A stretch of 16,041 bases of DNA. It comes from Saccharicrinis sp. UBA6048. GTDB lineage: Bacteria; Bacteroidota; Bacteroidia; Bacteroidales; Marinilabiliaceae. Under the pieces are notes generated by a model. It was not told the DNA's origin. It made no database searches and saw only the letters and a program-made list of their open reading frames with translations. How positions within the stretch are numbered: the stretch's first letter is position 1; every line of letters begins with the position of its first letter. The stretch spans positions 1 to 16,041 of the forward strand of contig DIYS01000185.1 of assembly GCA_002429115.1 (NCBI GenBank), in the 5' to 3' direction. Of this stretch, positions 6,631 through 13,594 are shown one piece after another. Made by a program: the position numbers and the translations under genes.

Positions 6631-7407
6631 ATGGAAAATACATATAATCCAATGGAATTGATGATCACGGTTGCTGCCCGCACACTGGAAGATGGCGCAA
6701 TGGTGGTTGTAGGTACAGGGGTTCCGGTAGCTGCCGCTATGTTGGCTCAAATGACACAGTCGCCAAATCTGACAATTATGTTTGAGGCTGGTGGTGTGGC
6801 TCCTTTATTGCCAACAATGCCAATTTCTGTTGGTGACTCACGTACGACGCACAAAGGATTGAAAGCAACCTCTATGGCTGAGATTATGGAACTTTGCCAG
6901 GCTGGTGTGGTTGACTATTGCTTCCTTGGTGGTGCACAAATTGATAAATTCGGAAACTTAAACTCCACTTTGATTGGAGACGATTACAATAAACCCAAAA
7001 CACGATTCCCGGGCAGTGGTGGCGCCAATGACCTTGCTTCTCTCTGTTGGAGAACCATGGTGGTTACTCCTCAAAACCCAAAACGCTTCGCAAACAAAGT
7101 CGATTTCATCACCACTCCGGGATTTTTAGAAGGTGGAACATCCAGAGTTGAAGCTGGCTTACCTTCTAACACTGGTCCTTATAAGGTGATTACTGACATA
7201 GGGGTTTATGGCTATCATCCAGAATCAAAAGCGATGATGTTATTATCTCTGCATCCGGGAAAAACATTGGAAGATGTGCAGGCAAATGCTGAATTCGATA
7301 TCATCATCCCTGATACATACGAAACAACGGTTGAACCAACAGCCGAAGAGCTGAAGGTTCTTCGTGAAAAAGTAGATCCATCCGGTGTAATCATTGGACG
7401 TGGTTAA
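6631..7407 (+). CDS. Family I CoA-transferase, subunit B (glutaconate CoA-transferase B-like)
   Basis: The 258-aa protein is the beta partner of the preceding gene and is close in length to GctB (about 265 aa). The segment FEAGGVAPLLP contains Glu52, which aligns with the catalytic glutamate that forms the glutamyl-CoA thioester in this family. The conserved LGGAQIDKFGNLNST and GSGGANDLAS segments follow. Together the subunits would form an alpha/beta CoA-transferase that activates acetoacetate in the lysine pathway. The actual acyl donor cannot be read from sequence. Glutaconate CoA-transferase itself is the closest named type, but no glutaconate-pathway gene is nearby. A heptamer array separates it from subunit A, an unusual gap for two subunits needed in equal amount. 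Confidence 0.83.
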   Translation: MENTYNPMELMITVAARTLEDGAMVVVGTGVPVAAAMLAQMTQSPNLTIMFEAGGVAPLLPTMPISVGDSRTTHKGLKATSMAEIMELCQAGVVDYCFLGGAQIDKFGNLNSTLIGDDYNKPKTRFPGSGGANDLASLCWRTMVVTPQNPKRFANKVDFITTPGFLEGGTSRVEAGLPSNTGPYKVITDIGVYGYHPESKAMMLLSLHPGKTLEDVQANAEFDIIIPDTYETTVEPTAEELKVLREKVDPSGVIIGRG

Positions 7408-7464
7408 TTCCTTCCTCAACAATTAAACCTTAAAAAAAAGAAGAACAACTAAAAACCAACTACA

Positions 7465-8292
7465 ATGAAAAAGATGATTATAACATGTGCAGTATGTGGA
7501 GCAGAAACGACCCGCGAGCACAATCCTAATTTACCATTAACACCACTTGAGATTGCGGAGGCTACTTACGATGCTTATAAAGCTGGTGCATCAATCGTTC
7601 ACCTTCATGTACGTGACGAAAACGGAGGGCCTACTCAGGATCCTGAAGTGTTTAAAGAAGCGATCAAGCTAATTCGCGAACGTTGTGATATCGTTATTGA
7701 AATTACAACTGGTGGTGCTGTAGGTATGACCGACGATGAGCGTGTGGCAGTAATTCAGGAACTGCAACCGGAGATGGCTTCATTGGATTGTGGCACTGTT
7801 AATTTTGGTGATGAGTACATTGTGAACACATTACCAACCATGCGTCGTTTTGCCAAGGAAATGAATAAATACAATGTTCGTCCGACATTAGAATGTTTTG
7901 ACATTTCGCATGTGGCAGCAGCAGATATCTTAATTAAAGAAGGTTTGTTAAAGCCTCCTTATCACTATGGATTTGTAATGAATGTGCCAGCAGCCATCCC
8001 TTACGACATTGAGTTACTGAACCTATTGGTTAGCCGCATTCCTGAAGGAGCCCATTGGACAGTTATGGGTGTTGGTCGCGCCTGCGTACCGGCTCACTAC
8101 GGTGCTTACGCAATAGGCAATGGCTTTATCCGAGTGGGATTTGAAGACAATGTTTATTACGAAAAAGGTGTATTGGCAGATAGCAATGCGCAATTAGTAG
8201 AGAGAACTGCTAAACTTTCGCGCGATGCAGGCTATGAAATCGCAACACCTGCTGATGTGAGAGAGATGTTACAATTGAAGGGAATTAAGTAA
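7465..8292 (+). CDS. kce: 3-keto-5-aminohexanoate cleavage enzyme (Kce)
   Basis: This 275-aa TIM-barrel protein of the BKACE (DUF849) family condenses 3-keto-5-aminohexanoate with acetyl-CoA and releases acetoacetate and 3-aminobutyryl-CoA. The zinc ligands are visible as His46 and His48 in VHLHVRDENGG, with Glu227 in RVGFEDN as third ligand. Active-site residues expected in Kce are also present: Glu14 (CGAETTR), Glu143 (TLECFD), and Arg223/Asp228 around the last metal ligand. Residue numbering closely parallels the characterised Candidatus Cloacamonas enzyme as I recall it. The protein is full length. The gap before it (57 nt) is A-rich and holds nothing recognisable. It is followed by a heptamer array folding into a terminator-like hairpin. 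Confidence 0.93.
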   Translation: MKKMIITCAVCGAETTREHNPNLPLTPLEIAEATYDAYKAGASIVHLHVRDENGGPTQDPEVFKEAIKLIRERCDIVIEITTGGAVGMTDDERVAVIQELQPEMASLDCGTVNFGDEYIVNTLPTMRRFAKEMNKYNVRPTLECFDISHVAAADILIKEGLLKPPYHYGFVMNVPAAIPYDIELLNLLVSRIPEGAHWTVMGVGRACVPAHYGAYAIGNGFIRVGFEDNVYYEKGVLADSNAQLVERTAKLSRDAGYEIATPADVREMLQLKGIK

Positions 8293-8299
8293 TACTTAC

Positions 8300-8338
8300 A
8301 AGCTATCAGCTTATAGCTAATGGCTGGTAGCTTTTTTT
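8300..8338 (+). terminator. Terminator-like hairpin made of AGCT heptamers between kce and kdd
   Basis: AAGCTATCAGC (8300-8310) pairs with GCTGGTAGCTT (8323-8333) over 11 bp with one wobble, and a T run follows to 8338. The same bases are five heptamers in perfect register (8301-8335, consensus AGCTNNT with a GGCTGGT variant). It stands 14 bp before the kdd start, and I see no promoter between it and kdd. It should therefore work as a partial terminator or a processing/stability element inside the operon. Confidence 0.7.
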
Positions 8339-8352
8339 ATCTACGATAAAAG

Positions 8353-9393
8353 ATGAAGACAGGGAATAAATACGGAACACATCGTGTTATTGAGCCACAA
8401 GGTGTTTTGCCACAACCAGCCACAAAGGTTGATAATAATATGAATCAATTATTCGACAACGAAATATTAATCGATGTTGATGTATTGAATATTGATTCAG
8501 CTAGCTTTACCCAAATTAAGGAGCAGGCAAATGGCAATATTGAAGAAATCAAAGCTATTATTCTTGATATTGTTGGTAAGCAGGGTAAAATGAAGAACCC
8601 GGTAACTGGCTCTGGTGGTATGTTAATCGGTTCTATCGAAAAGGTTGGTTCTGCTCTTAATGGCAAAATTGACTTAAAGGAGGGTGATCGCATAGCCACT
8701 TTAGTTTCATTATCGCTTACTCCTCTTCATATTGAAGAAATCATTGATATCAAGCCAGAGATCGATCAGGTAAAAATAAAAGGTAAAGCCATTTTATTCG
8801 AGAGTGGAATTTATGCCAAGTTACCAGATGATTTGTCAGAAACACTTTCGTTGGCGGTACTTGACGTATGTGGTGCTCCTGCACAGACCGAGCGATTGGT
8901 AAAAAAGGGAGATACTGTAGTGGTACTTGGTGCCGGTGGAAAATCAGGTATTTTATGCTGTGAAGTTGCTAAAGAGTTGGTTGGTGAGCAAGGTGTTGTA
9001 ATCGGTGCTGATTATTCTGACGAAAATATCGAACGTCTTAAGCAGGTGGGCGTTTGCCACCATGCCATTAAATTAAATGCCACGGATGCACTTCAGTGTT
9101 ACGAAACCATTGAAGAGCTAACCAAAGGTGAAATGGCCAATGTGGTTATTAACAATGTTAATATTCCAAACACAGAAATGGGTACCATCCTGATGTGTAA
9201 AGACCGTGGAACGGTTTATTTCTTTAGTATGGCCACTTCATTTACAAAAGCAGCCTTAGGTGCAGAAGGTGTGGGTAAAGATGTAGATATGCTGATTGGT
9301 AATGGTTATGCCATCGGGCATGCTGATATGGCTATTGATATCTTACGAAAGAATGAGAAAATAAGAAAGTTATACGAAGAGTTGTATACATAG
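8353..9393 (+). CDS. kdd: L-erythro-3,5-diaminohexanoate dehydrogenase (Kdd)
   Basis: The 346-aa protein has the medium-chain dehydrogenase-like architecture of Kdd. An N-terminal catalytic part contains ILDIVGKQGKMKNPVTGSGG (71-90). A Rossmann domain follows with VVVLGAGGKSG (189-199) and Asp220 at the end of the second strand, consistent with NAD use. Kdd oxidatively deaminates 3,5-diaminohexanoate to 3-keto-5-aminohexanoate, yielding NADH and ammonia. The length is typical and the gene sits between kce and kamA as in other lysine fermenters. The start MKTGNKYGTHRVIEP is the usual Kdd opening. It follows directly on the terminator-like hairpin, so its expression may be lower than that of kce. 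Confidence 0.93.
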   Translation: MKTGNKYGTHRVIEPQGVLPQPATKVDNNMNQLFDNEILIDVDVLNIDSASFTQIKEQANGNIEEIKAIILDIVGKQGKMKNPVTGSGGMLIGSIEKVGSALNGKIDLKEGDRIATLVSLSLTPLHIEEIIDIKPEIDQVKIKGKAILFESGIYAKLPDDLSETLSLAVLDVCGAPAQTERLVKKGDTVVVLGAGGKSGILCCEVAKELVGEQGVVIGADYSDENIERLKQVGVCHHAIKLNATDALQCYETIEELTKGEMANVVINNVNIPNTEMGTILMCKDRGTVYFFSMATSFTKAALGAEGVGKDVDMLIGNGYAIGHADMAIDILRKNEKIRKLYEELYT

Positions 9394-9395
9394 AT

Positions 9396-9451
9396 GGAAG
9401 ACAGAAGACGGGTGACTGACGACGGAAGACAGAAGTCCGATGACAGAAGAA
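9396..9451 (+). repeat. Eight-unit heptamer array, consensus NGAAGAC
   Basis: Eight consecutive 7-nt units are in perfect register. Every unit has G at positions 2 and 5, seven have A at position 3, and seven have C at position 7. The pair GGAAGAC-AGAAG occurs twice, 28 bp apart. The array begins 2 nt after the kdd stop codon and is spanned by a 22-codon ORF (9394-9462) that starts at an ATG abutting that stop. Confidence 0.85.
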
Positions 9452-9475
9452 ACTTAGTCTAAAAAAATAACCAAC

Positions 9476-9533
9476 ATGTAAATCGCTAGCAACTACCCCG
9501 ATTGCTATCGGGAGCTAGCCTCTAGTAGCTAAT
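9476..9533 (+). repeat. CTAG heptamers interrupted by a CCCGAT/ATCGGG palindrome
   Basis: A start-stop pair ATGTAA (9476-9481) precedes CTAG-containing heptamers: CGCTAGC at 9484, then AGCTAGC, CTCTAGT and AGCTAAT from 9513. Between the two blocks lies CCCGAT-TGCT-ATCGGG (9497-9512), a 16-bp near-palindrome. The flanking GCTAGC words (9485-9490 and 9514-9519) can pair to form a second, outer stem. The block lies in the kdd-kamA gap, 15 bp upstream of the kamA start. Confidence 0.7.
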
Positions 9534-9547
9534 AAAAAATCTACATA

Positions 9548-10831
9548 ATGAAACGACAATTTTCAAACGTTGATTATAAAAGCATCCCACTGTTTAAGGA
9601 TGTGAGTGAGGAGGATTGGAACAACTGGAAATGGCAAATGCGTAACGCCATCCGTGATATTCCAAGCTTACAAAAGGTAATGCCGATTAGCGAGGAGGAA
9701 CAAGAGCATCTTTCTAAAACTTTGAAGAAGTTTAAGATGGCCATAACGCCATATTACGCAGCTTTAATGAGTAAAGATGATGTGAATTGTCCGGTACGCA
9801 AACTGGCTGTTCCTGAATTGAATGAATTGCATATTGATGAGTCTGATTTAAGTGATCCGCTTCATGAAGATGTGGATTCACCAGTTCCAGGCCTGACACA
9901 CCGTTATCCGGATCGTGCATTGCTTTTGGTAACTCACGAATGTTCAATGTACTGTCGCCACTGTACGCGCCGACGTATTGTTGGTGAAACAGATGAAGAC
10001 ATGGCTAGAGGTCATCTGGAGCAAGCCTTTGAGTACATTGCCAAAACACCTGAAATCAGAGATGTTGTTATTTCCGGAGGTGATCCTTTGATCCTAAGTG
10101 ATAATCGTATTGATTACATCTTAACCGAGTTGCGTAAAATTGACCATGTTGAAGTCATCCGTATTGGCAGTCGTATGCCAGTTGTTTTACCTCAGCGTAT
10201 TACTGATGATTTGTGCAATATTATCAAAAAACACCATCCGGTATTTGTAAATACGCACTTCAACCATCCAAAAGAAGTGACGGAAGAAGCACGTCAAGCC
10301 TGTGAGAAATTAGCCAATTCAGGTGTTCAGATGGGTAACCAGTCGGTGCTTTTAAAAGGTGTTAACGACTGTTCAAACATCATGAAAGCATTAATGCATG
10401 ATTTATTGCGCATCCGCGTTAAGCCATATTACATCTATCAATGTGACTTGTCGGAAGGCATTTCTCACTTCAGAACTACTATTTCAAAAGGTATTGAGAT
10501 CATAGAAAACCTTCGAGGGCATACCTCTGGAATGGCTGTTCCAACGTTTGTGGTTGATGCTCCTGGCGGTGGAGGTAAAATTCCTGTGATGCCTGATTAC
10601 TTAATCTCACAAACGGAAAAACGTGTGGTATTGCGTAATTATGAAGGTATGATTACCAGTTATACACAGCCTTCGGATTACCAGGGCCACAAAATGGATG
10701 ATTGTGAATTCTGCAGCAATGATTCTTTGGTGGCTAAAGATGGTGTTGCCAAGTTGCTAAATGAAGGTGGCACAATACGACCACAATCGTTGCGAAGAGA
10801 AACGCGCACCAATGGTAATGGGAAACATTAA
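9548..10831 (+). CDS. kamA: L-lysine 2,3-aminomutase (KamA)
   Basis: The 427-aa radical-SAM/PLP enzyme converts L-lysine to L-beta-lysine. The 4Fe-4S ligands are Cys132, Cys136 and Cys139 (CSMYCRHCTRR). The PLP lysine is Lys344 in the hallmark PGGGGKIPVMP loop. Asp300 (QCD) and Asp337 (VVDAPG) match the substrate-amine-binding aspartates, and Arg141 the carboxylate-binding arginine. All are offset by +7 from the Clostridium subterminale enzyme. Cys275, with Cys386 and Cys389 in the C-terminal CEFC, may form the structural zinc site. The length is normal. With these residues it is a true lysine aminomutase rather than the EpmB type, which is shorter and lacks the C-terminal extension. It is separated from kdd by a 154-bp repeat-filled gap and from kamB by another of about 196 bp. 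Confidence 0.96.
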   Translation: MKRQFSNVDYKSIPLFKDVSEEDWNNWKWQMRNAIRDIPSLQKVMPISEEEQEHLSKTLKKFKMAITPYYAALMSKDDVNCPVRKLAVPELNELHIDESDLSDPLHEDVDSPVPGLTHRYPDRALLLVTHECSMYCRHCTRRRIVGETDEDMARGHLEQAFEYIAKTPEIRDVVISGGDPLILSDNRIDYILTELRKIDHVEVIRIGSRMPVVLPQRITDDLCNIIKKHHPVFVNTHFNHPKEVTEEARQACEKLANSGVQMGNQSVLLKGVNDCSNIMKALMHDLLRIRVKPYYIYQCDLSEGISHFRTTISKGIEIIENLRGHTSGMAVPTFVVDAPGGGGKIPVMPDYLISQTEKRVVLRNYEGMITSYTQPSDYQGHKMDDCEFCSNDSLVAKDGVAKLLNEGGTIRPQSLRRETRTNGNGKH

Positions 10832-10833
10832 AA

Positions 10834-10900
10834 ATAGAGACTAGCTGTTAGAGACTAGAAATTAGTTAAAATCTAGTTTCTAGCTTCTGGCGGCTAGAAA
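10834..10900 (+). repeat. TAG-centred heptamer array with inverted halves (kamA-kamB gap)
   Basis: Five heptamers of form NTAGNNN run from 10834 to 10868. A 4-nt break (AAAT) follows, then four more of form CTNGNNN (10873-10900). Eight of the nine units have TAG at positions 2-4. TAGAGACTAG is an exact direct repeat (10835-10844 and 10849-10858). CTAGAAATTAG (10855-10865) pairs with CTAGTTTCTAG (10873-10883) around a 7-nt loop, and the stem extends outwards to 10850/10888. Confidence 0.8.
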
Positions 10901-10905
10901 TTTAT

Positions 10906-11006
10906 CCTCCCGTCTCCCTACGGGTGTCTCCCTCGATAACTATCGTGGGGAGAATGTCCCAGACGTCTTCCCCTTGGGGAAGTGCCGAAAGGCGATGGGG
11001 GCTAAT
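10906..11006 (+). repeat. GC-rich multi-hairpin interspersed element
   Basis: Four hairpins follow one another: CCCGT/ACGGG (10909-10913 and 10920-10924); CGATAACTATCG inside CTCCC/GGGGAG (10927-10953); CTTCCCC/GGGGAAG (10967-10973 and 10976-10982); and GCC-GAAA-GGC (10984-10993) with a GNRA tetraloop. GC content is much higher than in the other gaps. The CCTCCCGT...ACGGG opening recurs at 15946-15963, so it is a repeat family. The element ends about 20 bp before the probable kamB start. Confidence 0.65.
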
Positions 11007-11027
11007 AGAGTTTACCAAATAGCATCA

Positions 11028-11888
11028 ATGAACAACAACTCCACATATCGCTTTACCGACACCACTACTTTTGTAATGGGTAATCGTAAAAATGCCGGCA
11101 AAACAACTTTTATGAACTGGGTTTTACACCAAATCAGAAAAGTTGACACGCCAGCGATAGCGACGATTGGCATTGATGGCGAAGCCAATGATCAGATTGA
11201 TGGTCGGGCAAAACCACTGGTCAAAACTACTGTGGGTGATGCCATTGTTACGAGTTATCCGATGCTTAAAAAGAGCAATGGTCAGTATCAGATTGAGAAG
11301 GCGTTCCCTATTAAAACGCCACTCGGTCAGTTAGTGCTTGCCACAACAAAACGGGCAGGCACAATTGAGCTGGTTGGACCGGAACATAATGAGCAACTGA
11401 AGGAAATTGTTGATTATCTAAAAAAGGATCTGGGGTACAAATCCATTGTGATTGACGGAGCGGCCAGTCGCTTGACACCAGTTGGAGCAGTGACTGACAG
11501 TGGTTTTTATTACGTGCTTAATATCGACCGCAAAAACCTGAAAAAGGCAATTGATCAAATGCAATTATTATCATTTGGGGCTCAACTCAAACAAGCAGAT
11601 TCCAATTGTACAGGATATATTATTGACGGTGCTTTAACAGTATCAAAAACCAGCCAGATTCCTGAGCCATGCAATCAGATTATCATCAACAACCTGACGT
11701 CCATCTTTCTGAACTATGAACAGTTAAGCCGATTAAATATACGGGTTGATATTCAGGTTAAAGATTCGCTAAACCTGATGGGATTCGTAGTTATTTTAAA
11801 CGATATACAAGAGGCTGAGTTCAATCAAATGTATCAACAAAAAGGCATTGAAACAGAATTGATTTGTAATCCTTATGTGCATAAATAA
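11028..11888 (+). CDS. kamB: Lysine 5,6-aminomutase reactivase subunit KamB (predicted)
   Basis: From ATG 11028 the product is 286 aa with a P-loop near the N-terminus, GNRKNAGKTT (residues 18-27), consistent with nucleotide binding. Its place between kamA and a MutS-like ATPase, directly before kamDE, matches the KamB partner proposed to reactivate the B12-dependent lysine 5,6-aminomutase by exchanging damaged cobalamin. No biochemical role is shown by the sequence itself. An in-frame ATG at 10974 would add 18 residues, but those codons lie inside the GC-rich repeat element and read like repeat sequence. The second start, MNNNSTYRFTDTTTFVMG, is therefore preferred. The stop overlaps the kamC start by 14 nt, so KamB and KamC are probably translationally coupled and made together. 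Confidence 0.75.
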   Translation: MNNNSTYRFTDTTTFVMGNRKNAGKTTFMNWVLHQIRKVDTPAIATIGIDGEANDQIDGRAKPLVKTTVGDAIVTSYPMLKKSNGQYQIEKAFPIKTPLGQLVLATTKRAGTIELVGPEHNEQLKEIVDYLKKDLGYKSIVIDGAASRLTPVGAVTDSGFYYVLNIDRKNLKKAIDQMQLLSFGAQLKQADSNCTGYIIDGALTVSKTSQIPEPCNQIIINNLTSIFLNYEQLSRLNIRVDIQVKDSLNLMGFVVILNDIQEAEFNQMYQQKGIETELICNPYVHK

Positions 11889-13470
11889 AGTCATAGAATT
11901 CACAGATTTCAAAAGCTTCTACGCCAAGTATAAGCCATTGACGCCCTATGGAATTGACCATAAGGAAAGCATGCCATTTTATGATCAGATAGAGGAACTA
12001 GACGCTATTCATCAGGCAACTGATATTCTGGTGGATTATATTAATACATCCGAAAATAAAGCCCTAAAGGTGGAAAACCACCTGAGTCGCATCGATCGCC
12101 TTAACCCATTAGATAAGAGTGATTATGAAGTTGTAGATCTGCACCTTATTAAGAAGTTCTTAATCCATTACAAGGCTATTTTCTCATTCTTAAGCGAGGA
12201 AATTAAACATCAGATCCAACTGAAAAACAAGCTTGAAAATATCCTGTCAGCTCTAACACCAGACAATGATTTGAGCGATGCTTTCTACCTTTCTTCGGCA
12301 TTTGACCCGGAGCTAAAGAATGTACGCGTGCAAATTGCAGCTCTGGATGATCAGCTGAATCAAATACGCCAGAATACATTAAAGGAGATCAGCGATAAAT
12401 ATCAGATATTTTTTGAGGGGCGCGACTTTGTATTGATCAACAAAAACAGAACCGAACTACTGGACGTTAAAGAGTTGAACTGTGAATTTTATGATTCACA
12501 CCTGATCAAGGTACGACCTAATTTTGCAAAGAACTATCTGGATACCCAACTTGTAAAAGAACAGTTATTAATAAAAGAGGCCGAGCTTGAACGAGCTATT
12601 TTAAGCAGACTATCCAATGTGATCAATCAACATAAAGAGCCTTTGAAAGAAGCCATTGAAAAGACAGGCCAATTAGATGTTCTGATGGCACGTGCCCGCA
12701 TGGCAATCAAGCTGCAACTGGTTAAACCAGACTACTCAGCATCGAATATGTCTGTTGAAGAAGGTATTTTCTATCCTTTAATGGAAAAGCACCAGGCAAA
12801 GCAACTTGCTTACACGCCACTGAATGCCTCATTCGAAAGCAATACGATTTTATTATCAGGCTCCAATATGGGAGGTAAAACAGTATTGTTTAAAACGCTT
12901 GCCTTCCTGCAACTATTAACCCAAGCAGGCTTTCGTGTTCCGGCACAAAACTTTAAAACCAAATTATACGAATCGATCCATATACTTGGCACCAACACTA
13001 ACAACGATGTGGAAGGCCTGAGCTCTTTTGGCCATGAGATACACCAGCTAACCAACGTATATAAAGGTCATTCCAAACGCTTACTATTTGTTGATGAACT
13101 GGCTAAAACAACCAATGCCACAGAAGCCAAAGCTATCTTATACGCTGTACTGAAATACACAACGCAGAATAATCAATTGACTGGCTTTTTCTCCACACAT
13201 TTTATCAATGTGCCGAATATTGATGGAGTTTCAAAATACCGGATGAAAGGTTTGAATAAAGAAGCTTATGCGGCTCACTGCAGCCAACAATCAGATGACC
13301 TGAATGAAAAAATAAGTCTGATTAACACTTTTATGCAATACGAGATAACAAAAGATACTGGTGAAGCGACATCTAACGATGCCTTGACCATTGCAGGAAT
13401 GCTGGGATTAAATGAAAAGATATTAGATAGTGCTAACGCTTTTATAAATAAAAGGAAAGAAAACAAATAA
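11875..13470 (+). CDS. kamC: MutS-like ATPase KamC, lysine 5,6-aminomutase reactivase (predicted)
   Basis: The 531-aa protein has a helical lever region (about 30-320) and a C-terminal MutS-type ATPase. It shows Walker A GSNMGGKT (329-336), the GLSSFGHEI signature loop (381-389), Walker B LLFVDE (403-408) and the switch histidine in FFSTHF (438-443). The MutS mismatch-binding N-terminal domain with its Phe-x-Glu motif is absent, as is the Smr domain of MutS2, so a DNA-repair role is unlikely. The family is found with kamD/kamE in lysine fermenters and is annotated as the ATPase of the aminomutase reactivase. The start ATG lies inside the end of kamB in another frame, showing tight coupling. 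Confidence 0.8.
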   Translation: MCINKVIEFTDFKSFYAKYKPLTPYGIDHKESMPFYDQIEELDAIHQATDILVDYINTSENKALKVENHLSRIDRLNPLDKSDYEVVDLHLIKKFLIHYKAIFSFLSEEIKHQIQLKNKLENILSALTPDNDLSDAFYLSSAFDPELKNVRVQIAALDDQLNQIRQNTLKEISDKYQIFFEGRDFVLINKNRTELLDVKELNCEFYDSHLIKVRPNFAKNYLDTQLVKEQLLIKEAELERAILSRLSNVINQHKEPLKEAIEKTGQLDVLMARARMAIKLQLVKPDYSASNMSVEEGIFYPLMEKHQAKQLAYTPLNASFESNTILLSGSNMGGKTVLFKTLAFLQLLTQAGFRVPAQNFKTKLYESIHILGTNTNNDVEGLSSFGHEIHQLTNVYKGHSKRLLFVDELAKTTNATEAKAILYAVLKYTTQNNQLTGFFSTHFINVPNIDGVSKYRMKGLNKEAYAAHCSQQSDDLNEKISLINTFMQYEITKDTGEATSNDALTIAGMLGLNEKILDSANAFINKRKENK

Positions 13471-13498
13471 CTATTGCATTAAAACAGCTATGAAGTTA

Positions 13499-13562
13499 TT
13501 AACCACAAAGGCTCAAAGAAAACGAATTTATTATTTAAAGACCTTAGCGTCTTAGTGGTTAA
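13499..13562. repeat. 64-bp inverted-repeat element ending in TTAACCAC/GTGGTTAA
   Basis: The 20-bp arms (13499-13518 and 13543-13562) pair with 16 Watson-Crick pairs, one wobble and three mismatches; the outer 8 bp are perfect. Inside each arm a 5-mer repeats at 8-nt spacing: CAAAG twice on the left, CTTAG twice on the right. Elements of the AACCACAAAG...CTTNGTGGTTAA type are common in Bacteroidota intergenic DNA. It lies in the kamC-kamD gap and has no coding capacity. Confidence 0.7.
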
Positions 13563-13565
13563 GCA

Positions 13566-13589
13566 ATGACAGAAAAACTAAAGAACTAA
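13566..13589 (+). other. Partial duplication of the kamD 5' end (7-codon leader ORF)
   Basis: AATGACAGAA occurs at 13565-13574 and again at the kamD start, 13594-13603. Both copies are followed by AAACTAAA (13575-13582 and 13607-13614), with a 3-nt indel between. The upstream copy reads M-T-E-K-L-K-N-stop and ends 5 nt before the real start, in a different frame. It looks like a small duplication beside the inverted-repeat element. Confidence 0.6.
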
Positions 13590-13594
13590 TTATA

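Noticed and set aside
9396..9451. CRISPR array
   Set aside because: Units are 7 nt and contiguous, with no spacers; this is a short tandem repeat.
10974..11027. Upstream in-frame start for kamB
   Set aside because: The 18 extra codons are encoded by the GC-rich repeat element and show no protein-like conservation pattern; ATG 11028 is more likely.
11875..13470. DNA mismatch repair protein MutS/MutS2
   Set aside because: The ATPase is MutS-like, but the mismatch-recognition and Smr domains are missing and the gene is embedded in the aminomutase operon.
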